DNA of 64,000 nt from Agromyces sp. LHK192 (GCF_004006235.1 NZ_CP034753.1:1922001-1986000); one strand, 5' to 3'. Counted from the stretch's first letter, positions 16,503-24,473 are shown. Translations and numbers: made by a program. The notes: generated by a model not told the origin, from the sequence alone.

Positions 16503-17822
16503 TTACTCGAATACCTCGGTGATCGGACCGCCGACGACGCCAGGCTCGAGGGTGATTGCTGGCCGGTAGCGAGGGCCGTTGACTGTATCGCCGTCCCATT
16601 CGTAGGCGATGGTGCGAAGCGTGTTCAGGTAACGCCCGAGGAGTACGGCCATGGGGAAGGGGCCGTGGAAGGCGAGATGCACCTCGGCCCGACCGTGATC
16701 GGCGGACAGACGCTTGACCTGTTGGGCCACGGCTTGGCTGAGTGAGCCAGCTTCCCGTGGATCGATTCGATTGGAACTCGGGACGGAGACGATCATTACG
16801 CCGGCGAACCTCTCCGGGGATTCACGCACGAGGCGCTCGAACGCGGTGCGGTCTGGATCTGCGGTGAGCGTTACGAAGACCGCGATTTTCGTCGCAGTGT
16901 CGTTCGGCTGCGTGCCGTCTACCGGGAGCGCTTCGACGTTGAGCTCGGTGGTGACTGAATCGTTGCTTGATGATGTTGAATCCCAGACGTTGTTCTGGAT
17001 ATCGAGTACGGCAACGTTGCCGATCTTCGTTTCGGGCATTGCCGCCCCGAGTGCGAGCCCGATTGAGAGGTGTGCGCCGCCGGAGATCTCCACGTGCTTC
17101 GCGCCTGCCGCGAACACCGCGTCACCGGTGAGCGGGAGCGTCCTTCGGAGGAGTTTGAGGCCCTCCGGCGACGGGAGTCGACCCTCTGTGGCCTCCTTGA
17201 TCCGCATGTGAAGGTCGTCGTCGTCAGCATCCACGGCGAACGGGGCGGGACGGCTCTGTACACGCATAGTGAGGCCTCGGCCCTCGGTGCGGATCGCAGG
17301 TCGGCGTTGTTCGATGCGGTGCATGAGGAGGTCGCGAACGATTTCGAGCTCGCCCGCGGGGTCGAGCACGTTGGCCTGCTTCTTGTCGGCGAGTGTTCGT
17401 GCCGGTGCGAGTCGTAGCAGTCGGTCGGGTCCGTCGTAGTCGCATTTCGACTCGGTTCCCGGTCGTGCGATCTTGTTGGCGATGCACAGGCTGAATGCGG
17501 GGTCTTCGTCGAGCTGGAGCAGTCGGGGTAGTTCGCGTTCGCGGACGATCTCGCTGTCGACGATGTCGGGCGTCACGACGAGCACGGCTGCTGAAAGCCC
17601 CTCGGTGAGTGCCTGCTCGAGTCGGTCGGTGGTCGTCCCTGGTCGCAGGTCGACGCGGTCTCTCCACACGACGAGACCAGCGGCCCTGAGCAAGTTCTCC
17701 ATGGACTCCGCTTGCTCGGACCCGTCGGACTGACGGTACGAGATGAACACCGGGCCATCGCCGCGAACCGCGCCATCGGGTAGCTGGTCGAACGGCCTGA
17801 ATCGTGGCGGGGGGAGGGTCAC
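16503..17822 (-). CDS. TIR-SAVED domain protein, CBASS-type effector
   Basis: About 439 aa if the GTG at 17822 is the start. The N-terminal TIR domain begins GPVFISYRQSDGSEQAESM, continues with VVWRDRVDLRPGT and AVLVVTPDIVDSEIVRERE (putative catalytic Glu in the RERE stretch). A linker follows, then a C-terminal SAVED domain with AVFVTLTADPDRTAFERLV, AGVMIVSVPSSNRID, VHLAFHGPFPMAVLLGRYLN and TIAYEWDG. TIR-SAVED proteins are known CBASS effectors: a cyclic oligonucleotide binds SAVED and the TIR domain then degrades NAD+. No CD-NTase or accessory gene is visible. The open frame continues upstream into the insertion sequence, whose end lies 62 bp before the start, so the promoter and possibly some coding sequence were replaced. 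Confidence 0.8.
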   Translation of the reverse strand: MTLPPPRFRPFDQLPDGAVRGDGPVFISYRQSDGSEQAESMENLLRAAGLVVWRDRVDLRPGTTTDRLEQALTEGLSAAVLVVTPDIVDSEIVRERELPRLLQLDEDPAFSLCIANKIARPGTESKCDYDGPDRLLRLAPARTLADKKQANVLDPAGELEIVRDLLMHRIEQRRPAIRTEGRGLTMRVQSRPAPFAVDADDDDLHMRIKEATEGRLPSPEGLKLLRRTLPLTGDAVFAAGAKHVEISGGAHLSIGLALGAAMPETKIGNVAVLDIQNNVWDSTSSSNDSVTTELNVEALPVDGTQPNDTATKIAVFVTLTADPDRTAFERLVRESPERFAGVMIVSVPSSNRIDPREAGSLSQAVAQQVKRLSADHGRAEVHLAFHGPFPMAVLLGRYLNTLRTIAYEWDGDTVNGPRYRPAITLEPGVVGGPITEVFE

Positions 17823-17884
17823 GTTCGCGTCCCGCGTGACGACTCGGCCGAGTCGCTGACGTCGTCCGACCAGCCCGAAGTAGG

Positions 17885-19262
17885 GGGACTGTCTGAATAA
17901 CGGTGTGTGGGGTTCGGCTTGATCCGAAAGGAGACGGCCGTGGCTGACACGACCGAGGACATCGAGGACGCGATGATCGATCCCGTGACTGGAGAGATCA
18001 TCGATCAGCAGGAACTCGCCGCGCTGCTTCTCGCGCAGGCCAAGCAGCAGGGCGTGAGCCTGGTAGGCCCGGGCGGTCTGCTCAGCCAACTGACGAAGAC
18101 GGTGCTCGAGACCGCGCTCGAAGCGGAGTTGACCGACCACCTCGGCCACGAGCATGGCGGGACGCCGATCACGGGGAACATGCGCAACGGCACCCGGACC
18201 AAGACGGTGCTGACTGAGATCGGCCCGGTTCAGATCGAGGTGCCCAGGGATCGGGACGGCTCGTTCGAGCCGGTCATCGTGCCCAAGCGGAAGCGACGTC
18301 TGGACGGCATCGATCAGATCGTGTTGTCGTTGACGGCGCGCGGGCTGACGACCGGTGAAGTCGCCGCGCACTTCGACGAGGTGTACGGCGCGAAGGTGTC
18401 CAAGGACACCATCAGCCGGATCACCGAGAAGGTCACCGCCGAGCTCACGGAATGGGCGTCGCGCCCGTTGGACGCGGTGTACCCAGTGATCCTCGTCGAC
18501 GCGATCGTCGTGAAGGTCCGCGACGGGCAGGTGCGCAACATCCCGTTCTACGTCGTGATGGGCGTCACGGTAAACGGAGAGCGCGACATCCTGGGCATCT
18601 GGGCAGGCGACGGCGGTGAGGGCGCCCGGTTCTGGTTGCAGGTATTCACCGAGCTGAAGAACCGAGGCGTCGCGGACGTGTTCATCGCCGTGTGCGACGG
18701 CCTGAAGGGGCTACCGGAAGCGATCAACACGACGTGGGAGCCCACGATCGTGCAGCAGTGCATCGTGCACCTGATCCGGGCCTCGTTCCGCTACGCGGGC
18801 CGGCAGCACCGCGACGGCATCGTGAAAGCCCTCAAGCCCGTGTACACGGCGCCGACCGCGCAGGCCGCCCGGGACCGCTTCGACGAGTTCGCCGCCGAAT
18901 GGGGCGACCGATACCCGGCGATCGTGCAGTTGTGGGAATCCAGCTGGGCCGAGTTCGTCCCGTTCCTGGGATACAACGTCGAGATCCGCAAGGTGATCTG
19001 CACGACCAACGCGATCGAGTCGATCAACGCCCGGTACCGACGTGCGGTCCGAGCCCGCGGGCACTTCCCGAACGAGCAAGCCGCGCTCAAGTGCCTCTAC
19101 CTCGTGACCCGCTCGCTTGACCCGACCGGCGGCGGGAGGGCACGCTGGGTGATCAGATGGAAGCCAGCTCTGAACGCGTTCGCGATCGCATTCGCCGGAC
19201 GACTCGAGCGCACCGCTCAATGAAAACCGCTGGACCTCACACACCGTTTATCTGACAGACCC
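17885..19262 (+). mobile_element. IS256-family insertion sequence, complete with terminal inverted repeats
   Basis: 1,378 bp. The left end gggactgtctgaataacggt and the complement of the right end gggtctgtcagataaacggt match at 24 of 29 terminal positions, including the exact block aacggtgtgtg. One full-length transposase fills it. The flanks gaagtagg and tcggcctg do not match, so no target duplication is visible. This suggests a deletion or recombination beside the element after insertion. Confidence 0.9.
17940..19223 (+). CDS. IS256 family transposase
   Basis: 427 aa, GTG start with AAAGGAG 6 nt upstream. Mutator-type DDE transposase: the catalytic Asp is in PVILVDAIVVKV, the second in VFIAVCDGLKGLPEAI, and the Glu in TTNAIESINARYR. 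The conserved block WEPTIVQQCIVHLIRASFRY and an N-terminal HTH-like region (LTARGLTTGEVAAHF) are also present. No stop or frameshift interrupts it, so it may be active. It reads away from the TIR-SAVED gene. Confidence 0.95.
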   Translation: MADTTEDIEDAMIDPVTGEIIDQQELAALLLAQAKQQGVSLVGPGGLLSQLTKTVLETALEAELTDHLGHEHGGTPITGNMRNGTRTKTVLTEIGPVQIEVPRDRDGSFEPVIVPKRKRRLDGIDQIVLSLTARGLTTGEVAAHFDEVYGAKVSKDTISRITEKVTAELTEWASRPLDAVYPVILVDAIVVKVRDGQVRNIPFYVVMGVTVNGERDILGIWAGDGGEGARFWLQVFTELKNRGVADVFIAVCDGLKGLPEAINTTWEPTIVQQCIVHLIRASFRYAGRQHRDGIVKALKPVYTAPTAQAARDRFDEFAAEWGDRYPAIVQLWESSWAEFVPFLGYNVEIRKVICTTNAIESINARYRRAVRARGHFPNEQAALKCLYLVTRSLDPTGGGRARWVIRWKPALNAFAIAFAGRLERTAQ

Positions 19263-19616
19263 TCGGCCTGAGTATCGTTCCTATCGGCTTCTTTGTCCGG
19301 CGGAACTCTGCTGGGCTGATTCGAGGTGAAGGGCGTGAGGAACGAACGGACGACACATTGGATGAGGCCATAGGGGGAATCGCCTTCGCCTTCGTTCCGC
19401 TCGTGGACTATGAGTCGAGTCTCGTCAGAGATCACGGGACTTGATGCGTCAACGCTTATCCAACGTTTATTCGATTCGAGCCCGGTCGAGGTGCTCCGAT
19501 ACAGCCCGAGTATTCTGGAGTTTGAAGTTTCAGGATCGGCGAGAAATCCCCGGTCATGTCGAGATCGCTCGAGTAGTTCACGAGATTCGGAGCTAGGTCG
19601 GAAACGCCTGGGCGAG
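19263..19616. other. 354-bp island segment right of the insertion sequence, no confident gene
   Basis: From 19262 to 19444 the plus strand is open and ends at TGA. It reads LGLSIVPIGFFVRRNSAG...AFAFVPLVDYESSLVRDHGT, which could be the C-terminal 60 residues of a gene cut by the insertion sequence. No family is recognised. The rest, to the tRNA copy at 19617, holds nothing that I can support. Confidence 0.4.
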
Positions 19617-19656
19617 TCCATCGGTCACGGGTTCGAGCCCCGTCCGCCTTGCGTCG
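19617..19656 (+). repeat. direct repeat, attR-like copy of the tRNA 3' end
   Basis: Partner of 16034-16073 with four mismatches in 40 bp (exact for the first 18 bp). It has the T arm and acceptor strand but no 5' half, so it is not a functional tRNA. The TetR gene on the opposite strand ends inside it. Confidence 0.75.
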
Positions 19657-20287
19657 CAGGTGTTTCTCCTGACCAAGGCGTGCCATGTGTTGCGGAATTG
19701 GTCTGCTCCGGGCGGTTCACGTTCGGGGTGAGGACGCGCAGGACCGCTTCACGCGCGAGTCCGGGCGGCGGGGGAGCGGTGTCGAGCGCGCGATGGATCG
19801 TGAGTCCTTCCACGAGCGCATCGAGGATCCGGGTGGTCGTCGGGTCGAAATAGCGTTCGAGGCTTGCCCGGCTCTTCGCCATCCAGGCCGAGGTGAGCGC
19901 GCGATACTCCGACCGGCGTGCGGCCAGGGTATAGAGCTCGTGGGTGAGGACGAGCTCGCGGGGGCTGCCGAAGATGTCCTGCTCGATGTGTTCGACGAGC
20001 GCGTCGATCGCAGCGTCGCGATCGTGCGCGGCATCCATGCGTCGATCGATCTGATCGCTGACGCTCGTCGCGAATCGGGTGAACGCCTCGTGGAGCAGGT
20101 CGTCCATGCCGGCGAAGTGGTAGGTCATCGAGCCGAGCGGCACGTCGGCCGCGGCTGCGATCTTGCGGTGCGACACTCCGGCGACTCCCTCGGTCGCGAT
20201 CAGCTCGAGGGCAGCGTCGATGATGCGGTCGCGCCGGTCCGGATCGGTGCGGCGGTGTCGAGGTGCGTCCGGGTCGGCGTCTGCCAT
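19625..20287 (-). CDS. TetR family transcriptional regulator
   Basis: 220 aa repressor. The N-terminal HTH reads RIIDAALELIATEGVAGVSHRKIAAAADVPLGSMTYHF (in parts), a typical TetR recognition helix; the rest is an all-helical ligand domain. It is the second gene of a unit with the acetyltransferase (1-nt gap). A 16-bp palindrome before that unit, facing the MFS gene, is the likely binding site. The last residues (GGRGSNP and the stop codon) are encoded by the tRNA copy at 19617-19656. The original C-terminus was thus probably exchanged when the island inserted, with the regulator core left intact. Confidence 0.9.
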   Translation of the reverse strand: MADADPDAPRHRRTDPDRRDRIIDAALELIATEGVAGVSHRKIAAAADVPLGSMTYHFAGMDDLLHEAFTRFATSVSDQIDRRMDAAHDRDAAIDALVEHIEQDIFGSPRELVLTHELYTLAARRSEYRALTSAWMAKSRASLERYFDPTTTRILDALVEGLTIHRALDTAPPPPGLAREAVLRVLTPNVNRPEQTNSATHGTPWSGETPATQGGRGSNP

Positions 20288-20288
20288 G

Positions 20289-20870
20289 TCAGATCTCCCG
20301 GATGACGCGTGCCGGGTTGCCCACCGCGACGACGTTCGCAGGGATGTCGCGGGTGACGACGGAGCCCGCGCCGATCACGCTGTTCTCGCCGATGCTCACG
20401 CCGGGACAGACGATGACGCCGCCGCCGAGCCACACGTTGTCGCCGATCGTGATCGGCCGGGCCGCTTCGAGGCGATCCCGTCGGGGCTGGGGCTCGATCG
20501 GGTGGGTGGGCGTGAGGAGTTGGACGTTTGGGCCGATCTGGCAATCCTCGCCGATCGTGATCCGTGCGACGTCGAGTGCGGTGAGGTTGGAATTGATGAA
20601 GGTCCGCGCGCCGATGTGGAGGTTCTCGCCGTAGTCGACCGAGAGCGGCGGCTTGACGTACGCGTCCGCGCCGAGGCTTCCGACGAGTTCCTCGAGCAAC
20701 ACGCGGGCGCTCTGCGGATCGCGGATCGTCGCCAGCTCGTACTCGTGCTTCAGCACGAGCGCCCGTTGCGCGATGCGGGCGCTCTCGGGGTCGTCGGCGA
20801 TGTACAGATCGCCCGCGAGCATCCGCTCCCGATTCGTTCGGGGGTCGCCCGCGAAGTGATCGTGCGTCAT
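20289..20870 (-). CDS. maltose/galactoside O-acetyltransferase-like protein
   Basis: 193 aa hexapeptide-repeat acetyltransferase of the Maa/LacA/NodL type, which moves acetyl from acetyl-CoA to a sugar hydroxyl. An N-terminal helical cap (DLYIADDPESARIAQRALVL) precedes the left-handed beta-helix with repeats such as IGARTFINSN, IGEDCQIGPN, IGDNVWLGGG and IGENSVIGAG, ending NPARVIREI. The catalytic His lies in LLTPTHPI. It is the first gene in a unit with tetR, divergent from an MFS transporter, suggesting sugar or xenobiotic detoxification by acetylation plus export. Confidence 0.9.
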   Translation of the reverse strand: MTHDHFAGDPRTNRERMLAGDLYIADDPESARIAQRALVLKHEYELATIRDPQSARVLLEELVGSLGADAYVKPPLSVDYGENLHIGARTFINSNLTALDVARITIGEDCQIGPNVQLLTPTHPIEPQPRRDRLEAARPITIGDNVWLGGGVIVCPGVSIGENSVIGAGSVVTRDIPANVVAVGNPARVIREI

Positions 20871-20891
20871 GACGCCAGCCTAGCCGACTGA

Positions 20892-20907
20892 GTGTACGAT
20901 CGTACAC
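20892..20907. promoter_or_regulatory. 16-bp palindromic operator, likely TetR site
   Basis: gtgtacgatcgtacac is a perfect palindrome located 22 bp from the acetyltransferase start and 71 bp from the MFS start. TGTACG-N2-CGTACA is a common form of TetR-family operators. Its place in the divergent region of the unit that encodes a TetR protein makes autoregulation, and control of both directions, the simplest reading. Confidence 0.7.
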
Positions 20908-20977
20908 ATACGGATCGGCGGCTCGGCCGCGCACTTCCCCCGCGGCCCGCGTCGGCCGGTGTTCGAGAGGGCTCCAC

Positions 20978-22228
20978 ATGTACGCACTCCTGCTCGCGAT
21001 CATCTATGTCGCCTTCATCAGCCTCGGCCTGCCCGATGCGCTCGTCGGCGCCGGATGGCCCGTCATGCACGGCCACTTCGGCGTTCCCGTGGCGTACGCC
21101 GGCATCCTCACGATGATCATCGCCGGCGGCACGATCGTCTCGAGCCTGCTGTCGGAGCGGGTGACCAAGCGCTTCGGCGTCGGGCTCGTGACGGCAGTCA
21201 GCGTGACGATGACCGCCGCTGCGCTGCTCGGGTTCGCGTTCTCGGGCGAGTTCTGGATGCTGTGCCTCTGGGCGATTCCGTTCGGCCTCGGCGCCGGGGC
21301 CGTCGACGCCGCCCTCAACAACTACGTCGCCCTGCACTACGCAGCGCGCCACATGAACTGGCTGCATGCGTTCTGGGGCGTCGGCGCGTCGATCAGTCCG
21401 TTCATCATGGGGTACGCCATCAGCGCAGGGCTCGGCTGGTCGAGCGCCTACGAGACCGTGGGCCTGATCCAGGCGGGGTTGGCGGTCGTGCTCGTCGTGA
21501 GCCTGTCGCTCTGGAAGAAGGTCGACCGTCGTCGACCTGCACGGGCGCAGCAGGATGCCGCGCCTGACGCGACGACCGCACCCGAGCCGCATCCGAGTGG
21601 CCACGTACCCCTGCGCACCGCGATCGGCATTCCCGGTGTGAAACTCATCCTCGGCGCGTTCTTCGCGTACTGCGCCATCGAGAGCACCCTGATCCTCTGG
21701 GCGTCGAGCTACCTCGTCACCCAGCGCGACATCGATCCCGCGACGGCCGCGACCTTCGCGGCCCTGTTCCTCCTCGGCATCACCGCGGGCCGGTTCCTCA
21801 GCGGGTTCTTCGCGGATCGCGTCGGCGACCGTGCGCTCATCCGAGGCGGGTTCCTGGTCGTGGCCGCGGGCGTCGTGCTGATCGCGCTGCCACTCCCGAC
21901 CGACGGGTTCGCACTGACGGGCCTCGTGTTGGCAGGTCTCGGGTGCGCCCCGATCTACCCGGCGATCGTGCACTCCACTCCGGCGAACTTCGGTGAACGG
22001 AACTCGCAGGCGATCATCGGCATCCAGATGGCGGCGGCGTACACGGGTTCGACCGTCATGCCCCCGGTGTTCGGCGTGATCGCCGCCGGGATCGGCATGT
22101 GGATCCTCCCGCTCTACCTCGCCGTCCTCGTCGCGATCGGACTGTTCATGTCCGAGGCGCTCAACCGCCGTCAGCGGCGCACCGCGGCGACCGAGGCCCT
22201 CCACATTCGGGTTCCGGCCAAGCGCTGA
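20978..22228 (+). CDS. MFS transporter (sugar/fucose-permease-like)
   Basis: 416 aa with 12 predicted helices in two bundles separated by a hydrophilic loop (KKVDRRRPARAQQDAAPDAT onward). The N-terminal half reads ISLGLPDALVGAGWP and GAVDAALNNYVALHY, close to the fucose permease (FucP/YfkF-like) branch; the second half has GRFLSGFFADRVGDR. It is divergent from the acetyltransferase/TetR unit across a palindromic operator, so its expression is probably released by the TetR ligand. Direction of transport and substrate are unknown. Confidence 0.88.
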   Translation: MYALLLAIIYVAFISLGLPDALVGAGWPVMHGHFGVPVAYAGILTMIIAGGTIVSSLLSERVTKRFGVGLVTAVSVTMTAAALLGFAFSGEFWMLCLWAIPFGLGAGAVDAALNNYVALHYAARHMNWLHAFWGVGASISPFIMGYAISAGLGWSSAYETVGLIQAGLAVVLVVSLSLWKKVDRRRPARAQQDAAPDATTAPEPHPSGHVPLRTAIGIPGVKLILGAFFAYCAIESTLILWASSYLVTQRDIDPATAATFAALFLLGITAGRFLSGFFADRVGDRALIRGGFLVVAAGVVLIALPLPTDGFALTGLVLAGLGCAPIYPAIVHSTPANFGERNSQAIIGIQMAAAYTGSTVMPPVFGVIAAGIGMWILPLYLAVLVAIGLFMSEALNRRQRRTAATEALHIRVPAKR

Positions 22229-22236
22229 TCGTGCCT

Positions 22237-23352
22237 TCAGCGCTCGAGGAGGGAGAACCGGAAGGCGGCGAACCCGTCGATCGGCAGGATGGCGACTCCG
22301 GAGAAGCCTGCTTCTCGTGCGTAGCGTTCGAGGGTCGAGTGTCGCATGACCGTGCCGGTCGCGACCGAGCCCGGTGTCGACATCGAGTCGGGGAGGCAGA
22401 TCAGCAGGCTGTATCCGTACATCGCCCGCTCGATGTCGTCGCCGGGGGCTGAGAACGTCTCGGCGACGGCTTCGTCCATCACGACCACGATTCCGTCGGG
22501 TCGGACCGCGCGTCTGATCGAGGAGAGCACGGCGACGGGGTCCGGCATGTCGTGCAGTGCTTCGAAGACGAACGCCGCGTCGTAACGGTCTTCGCCCTCG
22601 TCGGCGAGTTGCTCTCCTCGGAGCTCGGAGAAGGTCACGTTCTCGAGCCCCGCGGCATGCTCGTGCGCCGCCTCGATGGCGGCGGCGTCGATGTCGAACC
22701 CGTCGACGATGGCGTCCGGGTACGCCCGGGCGAGACCGATCGTCGACCACCCGTGCCCGCACGCGACATCGGCGATCCCGGCGTAAGGCCGCGACAGCAC
22801 CTCGTGCACCCGCGGGACGGATGCGAGCGCCTCCCCGAGCGCATGCTCGAACCACGGACGGTTGATGTCGCCCTGTCCATCGCGCATCGCAGGGCCGAAC
22901 GCGGCCCACGGAACGCCTCGACCCGACCGGTAGGCGTCCGTGAGGTCGGGCATCCGCAGCGCGACCGCGGCGAACATGTCGGCCAGCGGCGCGGAGTACC
23001 CGAGAGAGGTGCGGTCCGTGAGCACCTCGGCCTGCGCGGCCGGCAGACGAAAGCTCAGGTCGTTGCCGTTGCCGTTGCCGTCGCCGTCGCCGTCGTCGAC
23101 CTCGAGGATGCCCGCCGTCGCCTGCTGCTCGAGCCACTCGCGCGCGTACCGCCGATCGATGCCGGTCCGCGCGGCGAGCTGGGCCGCCGTGGCCGGTGCG
23201 CCCAGGAGCGCCACGTAGAGCCCGAGGGCGGATCCGATGTGGATGGACAGGGTCTCCATCCCGCCGAGGAACCGGTCGAACACCCATCCCGCGAACTCCT
23301 CGACCGCCTCCCCGTCGGCCTCGTCGCCGTCGCGATCCATCGCGTCGTCCAT
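22237..23352 (-). CDS. class I SAM-dependent methyltransferase with N-terminal winged helix
   Basis: 371 aa. The N-terminal part (FDRFLGGMETLSIHIGSALG, LAARTGIDRRYAREWLEQQ) resembles the winged-helix dimerisation domain of small-molecule O-methyltransferases. The C-terminal Rossmann domain has ADVACGHGWSTIGLA (motif I), VDGFDID (motif II) and FEALHDMPDP. Between them lies a low-complexity DGDGDGNGNGN run coded by 6-bp repeats. The 3' end is 8 bp from the convergent MFS gene. Acceptor unknown. Confidence 0.85.
   Translation of the reverse strand: MDDAMDRDGDEADGEAVEEFAGWVFDRFLGGMETLSIHIGSALGLYVALLGAPATAAQLAARTGIDRRYAREWLEQQATAGILEVDDGDGDGNGNGNDLSFRLPAAQAEVLTDRTSLGYSAPLADMFAAVALRMPDLTDAYRSGRGVPWAAFGPAMRDGQGDINRPWFEHALGEALASVPRVHEVLSRPYAGIADVACGHGWSTIGLARAYPDAIVDGFDIDAAAIEAAHEHAAGLENVTFSELRGEQLADEGEDRYDAAFVFEALHDMPDPVAVLSSIRRAVRPDGIVVVMDEAVAETFSAPGDDIERAMYGYSLLICLPDSMSTPGSVATGTVMRHSTLERYAREAGFSGVAILPIDGFAAFRFSLLER
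23061..23090 (-). repeat. hexanucleotide tandem repeat inside the methyltransferase gene
   Basis: On the plus strand cgttgc occurs three times (23061-23078), followed by cgtcgc twice (23079-23090) and a partial copy. Each unit adds two residues (Asp-Gly or Asn-Gly), so changes in copy number keep the frame. Confidence 0.85.
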
Positions 23353-23513
23353 CTCGCACCCCCGGTTGCTCTGACGGGTTCAACGAGCGACATGCTAGGA
23401 CTCGCAACACCCGGACACCAGACGTGCCGCGATGGCGAAGGCGGCCGCCCGAGGAGAACCCCGACTGCTCGCCCCGAGTTGTCAGGTACGCGACCTCGCG
23501 CTTGGAGGACGGA

Positions 23514-24473
23514 TCAGACGGTAGATCGGTGCTCTCGCGCTTCCGGACGACGGCTCACGCGGCCGAGAGCCGCGACGTCGATGATCGCGGACGCGAACTC
23601 GTCCGGCCGCTCCTGCGGCAGGTTGTGACCGGCGTGCGGAATCAAACGGTGCGTCCGCGTGCCCGTGAAATGCGCGGCCTGGACTGCCGCATCCTGGGCG
23701 GGGAAGTTGCCGTCGGCCATCCCGTCGAGCGTGATGGTCGGGACCGGGATCGACGGCAGCATCGCGAGCGCGCCTTCGTCGCGTACGTATTGAGGTGCGC
23801 CGGGTACCTGAGCGAGTCGATGCCGATAGGAGTGGACGACGACGTCCACCCAGTCCGGATTCTCGAACGCCGTGGCGGCGCGATCGAGCGTCTCGTCGTC
23901 GAACTCCCATTCCGGCGAGTTCCGCCGCCAGATCACTTCGGCGATGCCCCGGCGATCGGCCGCGAGGCCCGCGCGGCCGCGCTCGGTGAGGAAGTAGAAG
24001 AAGTACCAGAACCCGGCCTCGATCGCGGGCGTCAGCGGTTTCATCGCAGACTGGATGTCCTGGACGAGATAACCGTTGACGCTCACGAGGCCCGCGACCC
24101 GGTCCGGGTGCAGGGCTGCTGCGACGCACGCCGCGCGTCCGCCCCAGTCATAGCCGGCGAGGATCGCTCGTTCCAGCCCGAGCGCATCCATCAACTCGAT
24201 CACGTCGCGGCCGAGCGCGGCCTGCTCCCCGGTGCGGGGCGTGAGCGTGCTGCGAAATCGTGTGCCGCCGTGTCCACGGAGTTCGGGGGTGATGACCCGG
24301 AAGCCGGCCTCGGCGAGGATCGGGATGACGCGACGGTAGCTGTGCAGGTCGTAGGGAAAGCCGTGGAGGAGGATCACGGGCATCCCATCGTGCGGCCCCG
24401 CCTCGTGGTAACTCACGTCGAGTACGCCGGCGGAGACCCACTGGAGCGGCGCGAGTCGGTCGGTGGCGTTCAT
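23514..24473 (-). CDS. alpha/beta hydrolase, epoxide-hydrolase/dehalogenase-like
   Basis: 319 aa, ATG at 24473 with GAAAGAGG upstream. Oxyanion motif LLHGFPYDLHSYR, nucleophile elbow GYDWGGRAA with Asp in place of Ser, and catalytic His in PHAGHNLPQERPDEF. An Asp nucleophile points to the epoxide hydrolase or haloalkane dehalogenase branch rather than an esterase. It lies 46 bp downstream of the esterase at 24520 on the same strand and probably belongs to its transcript, hence to the GTCACA-type promoter at 25561-25587. Substrate unknown. Confidence 0.85.
   Translation of the reverse strand: MNATDRLAPLQWVSAGVLDVSYHEAGPHDGMPVILLHGFPYDLHSYRRVIPILAEAGFRVITPELRGHGGTRFRSTLTPRTGEQAALGRDVIELMDALGLERAILAGYDWGGRAACVAAALHPDRVAGLVSVNGYLVQDIQSAMKPLTPAIEAGFWYFFYFLTERGRAGLAADRRGIAEVIWRRNSPEWEFDDETLDRAATAFENPDWVDVVVHSYRHRLAQVPGAPQYVRDEGALAMLPSIPVPTITLDGMADGNFPAQDAAVQAAHFTGTRTHRLIPHAGHNLPQERPDEFASAIIDVAALGRVSRRPEAREHRSTV

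Larger units (their letters stand above)
16069..19616. mobile_element. remnant genomic island inserted at the CAT tRNA gene
   Basis: About 3.5 kb lies between the two copies of the tRNA 3' end. It contains a lower-GC non-coding segment, a TIR-SAVED defence-type gene and an IS256-type insertion sequence. No integrase, replication or conjugation gene is seen, so it is a decayed or passenger-only remnant. Base composition at 16.08-16.4 kb and 19.26-19.6 kb is clearly less GC-rich than the flanking chromosome. The island boundary is inferred from the repeats; no recombinase gene confirms it. Confidence 0.65.

Noticed and set aside
16503-18371. A single 622-residue minus-strand protein including sequence from the insertion element
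   Set aside because: The first 180 residues are antisense to the IS256 transposase. Only the part from about 17822 downwards is protein-like, so the gene was started there.
19617-19656. A second tRNA gene
   Set aside because: Only the 3' part is present; there is no D arm, anticodon loop or 5' acceptor strand.
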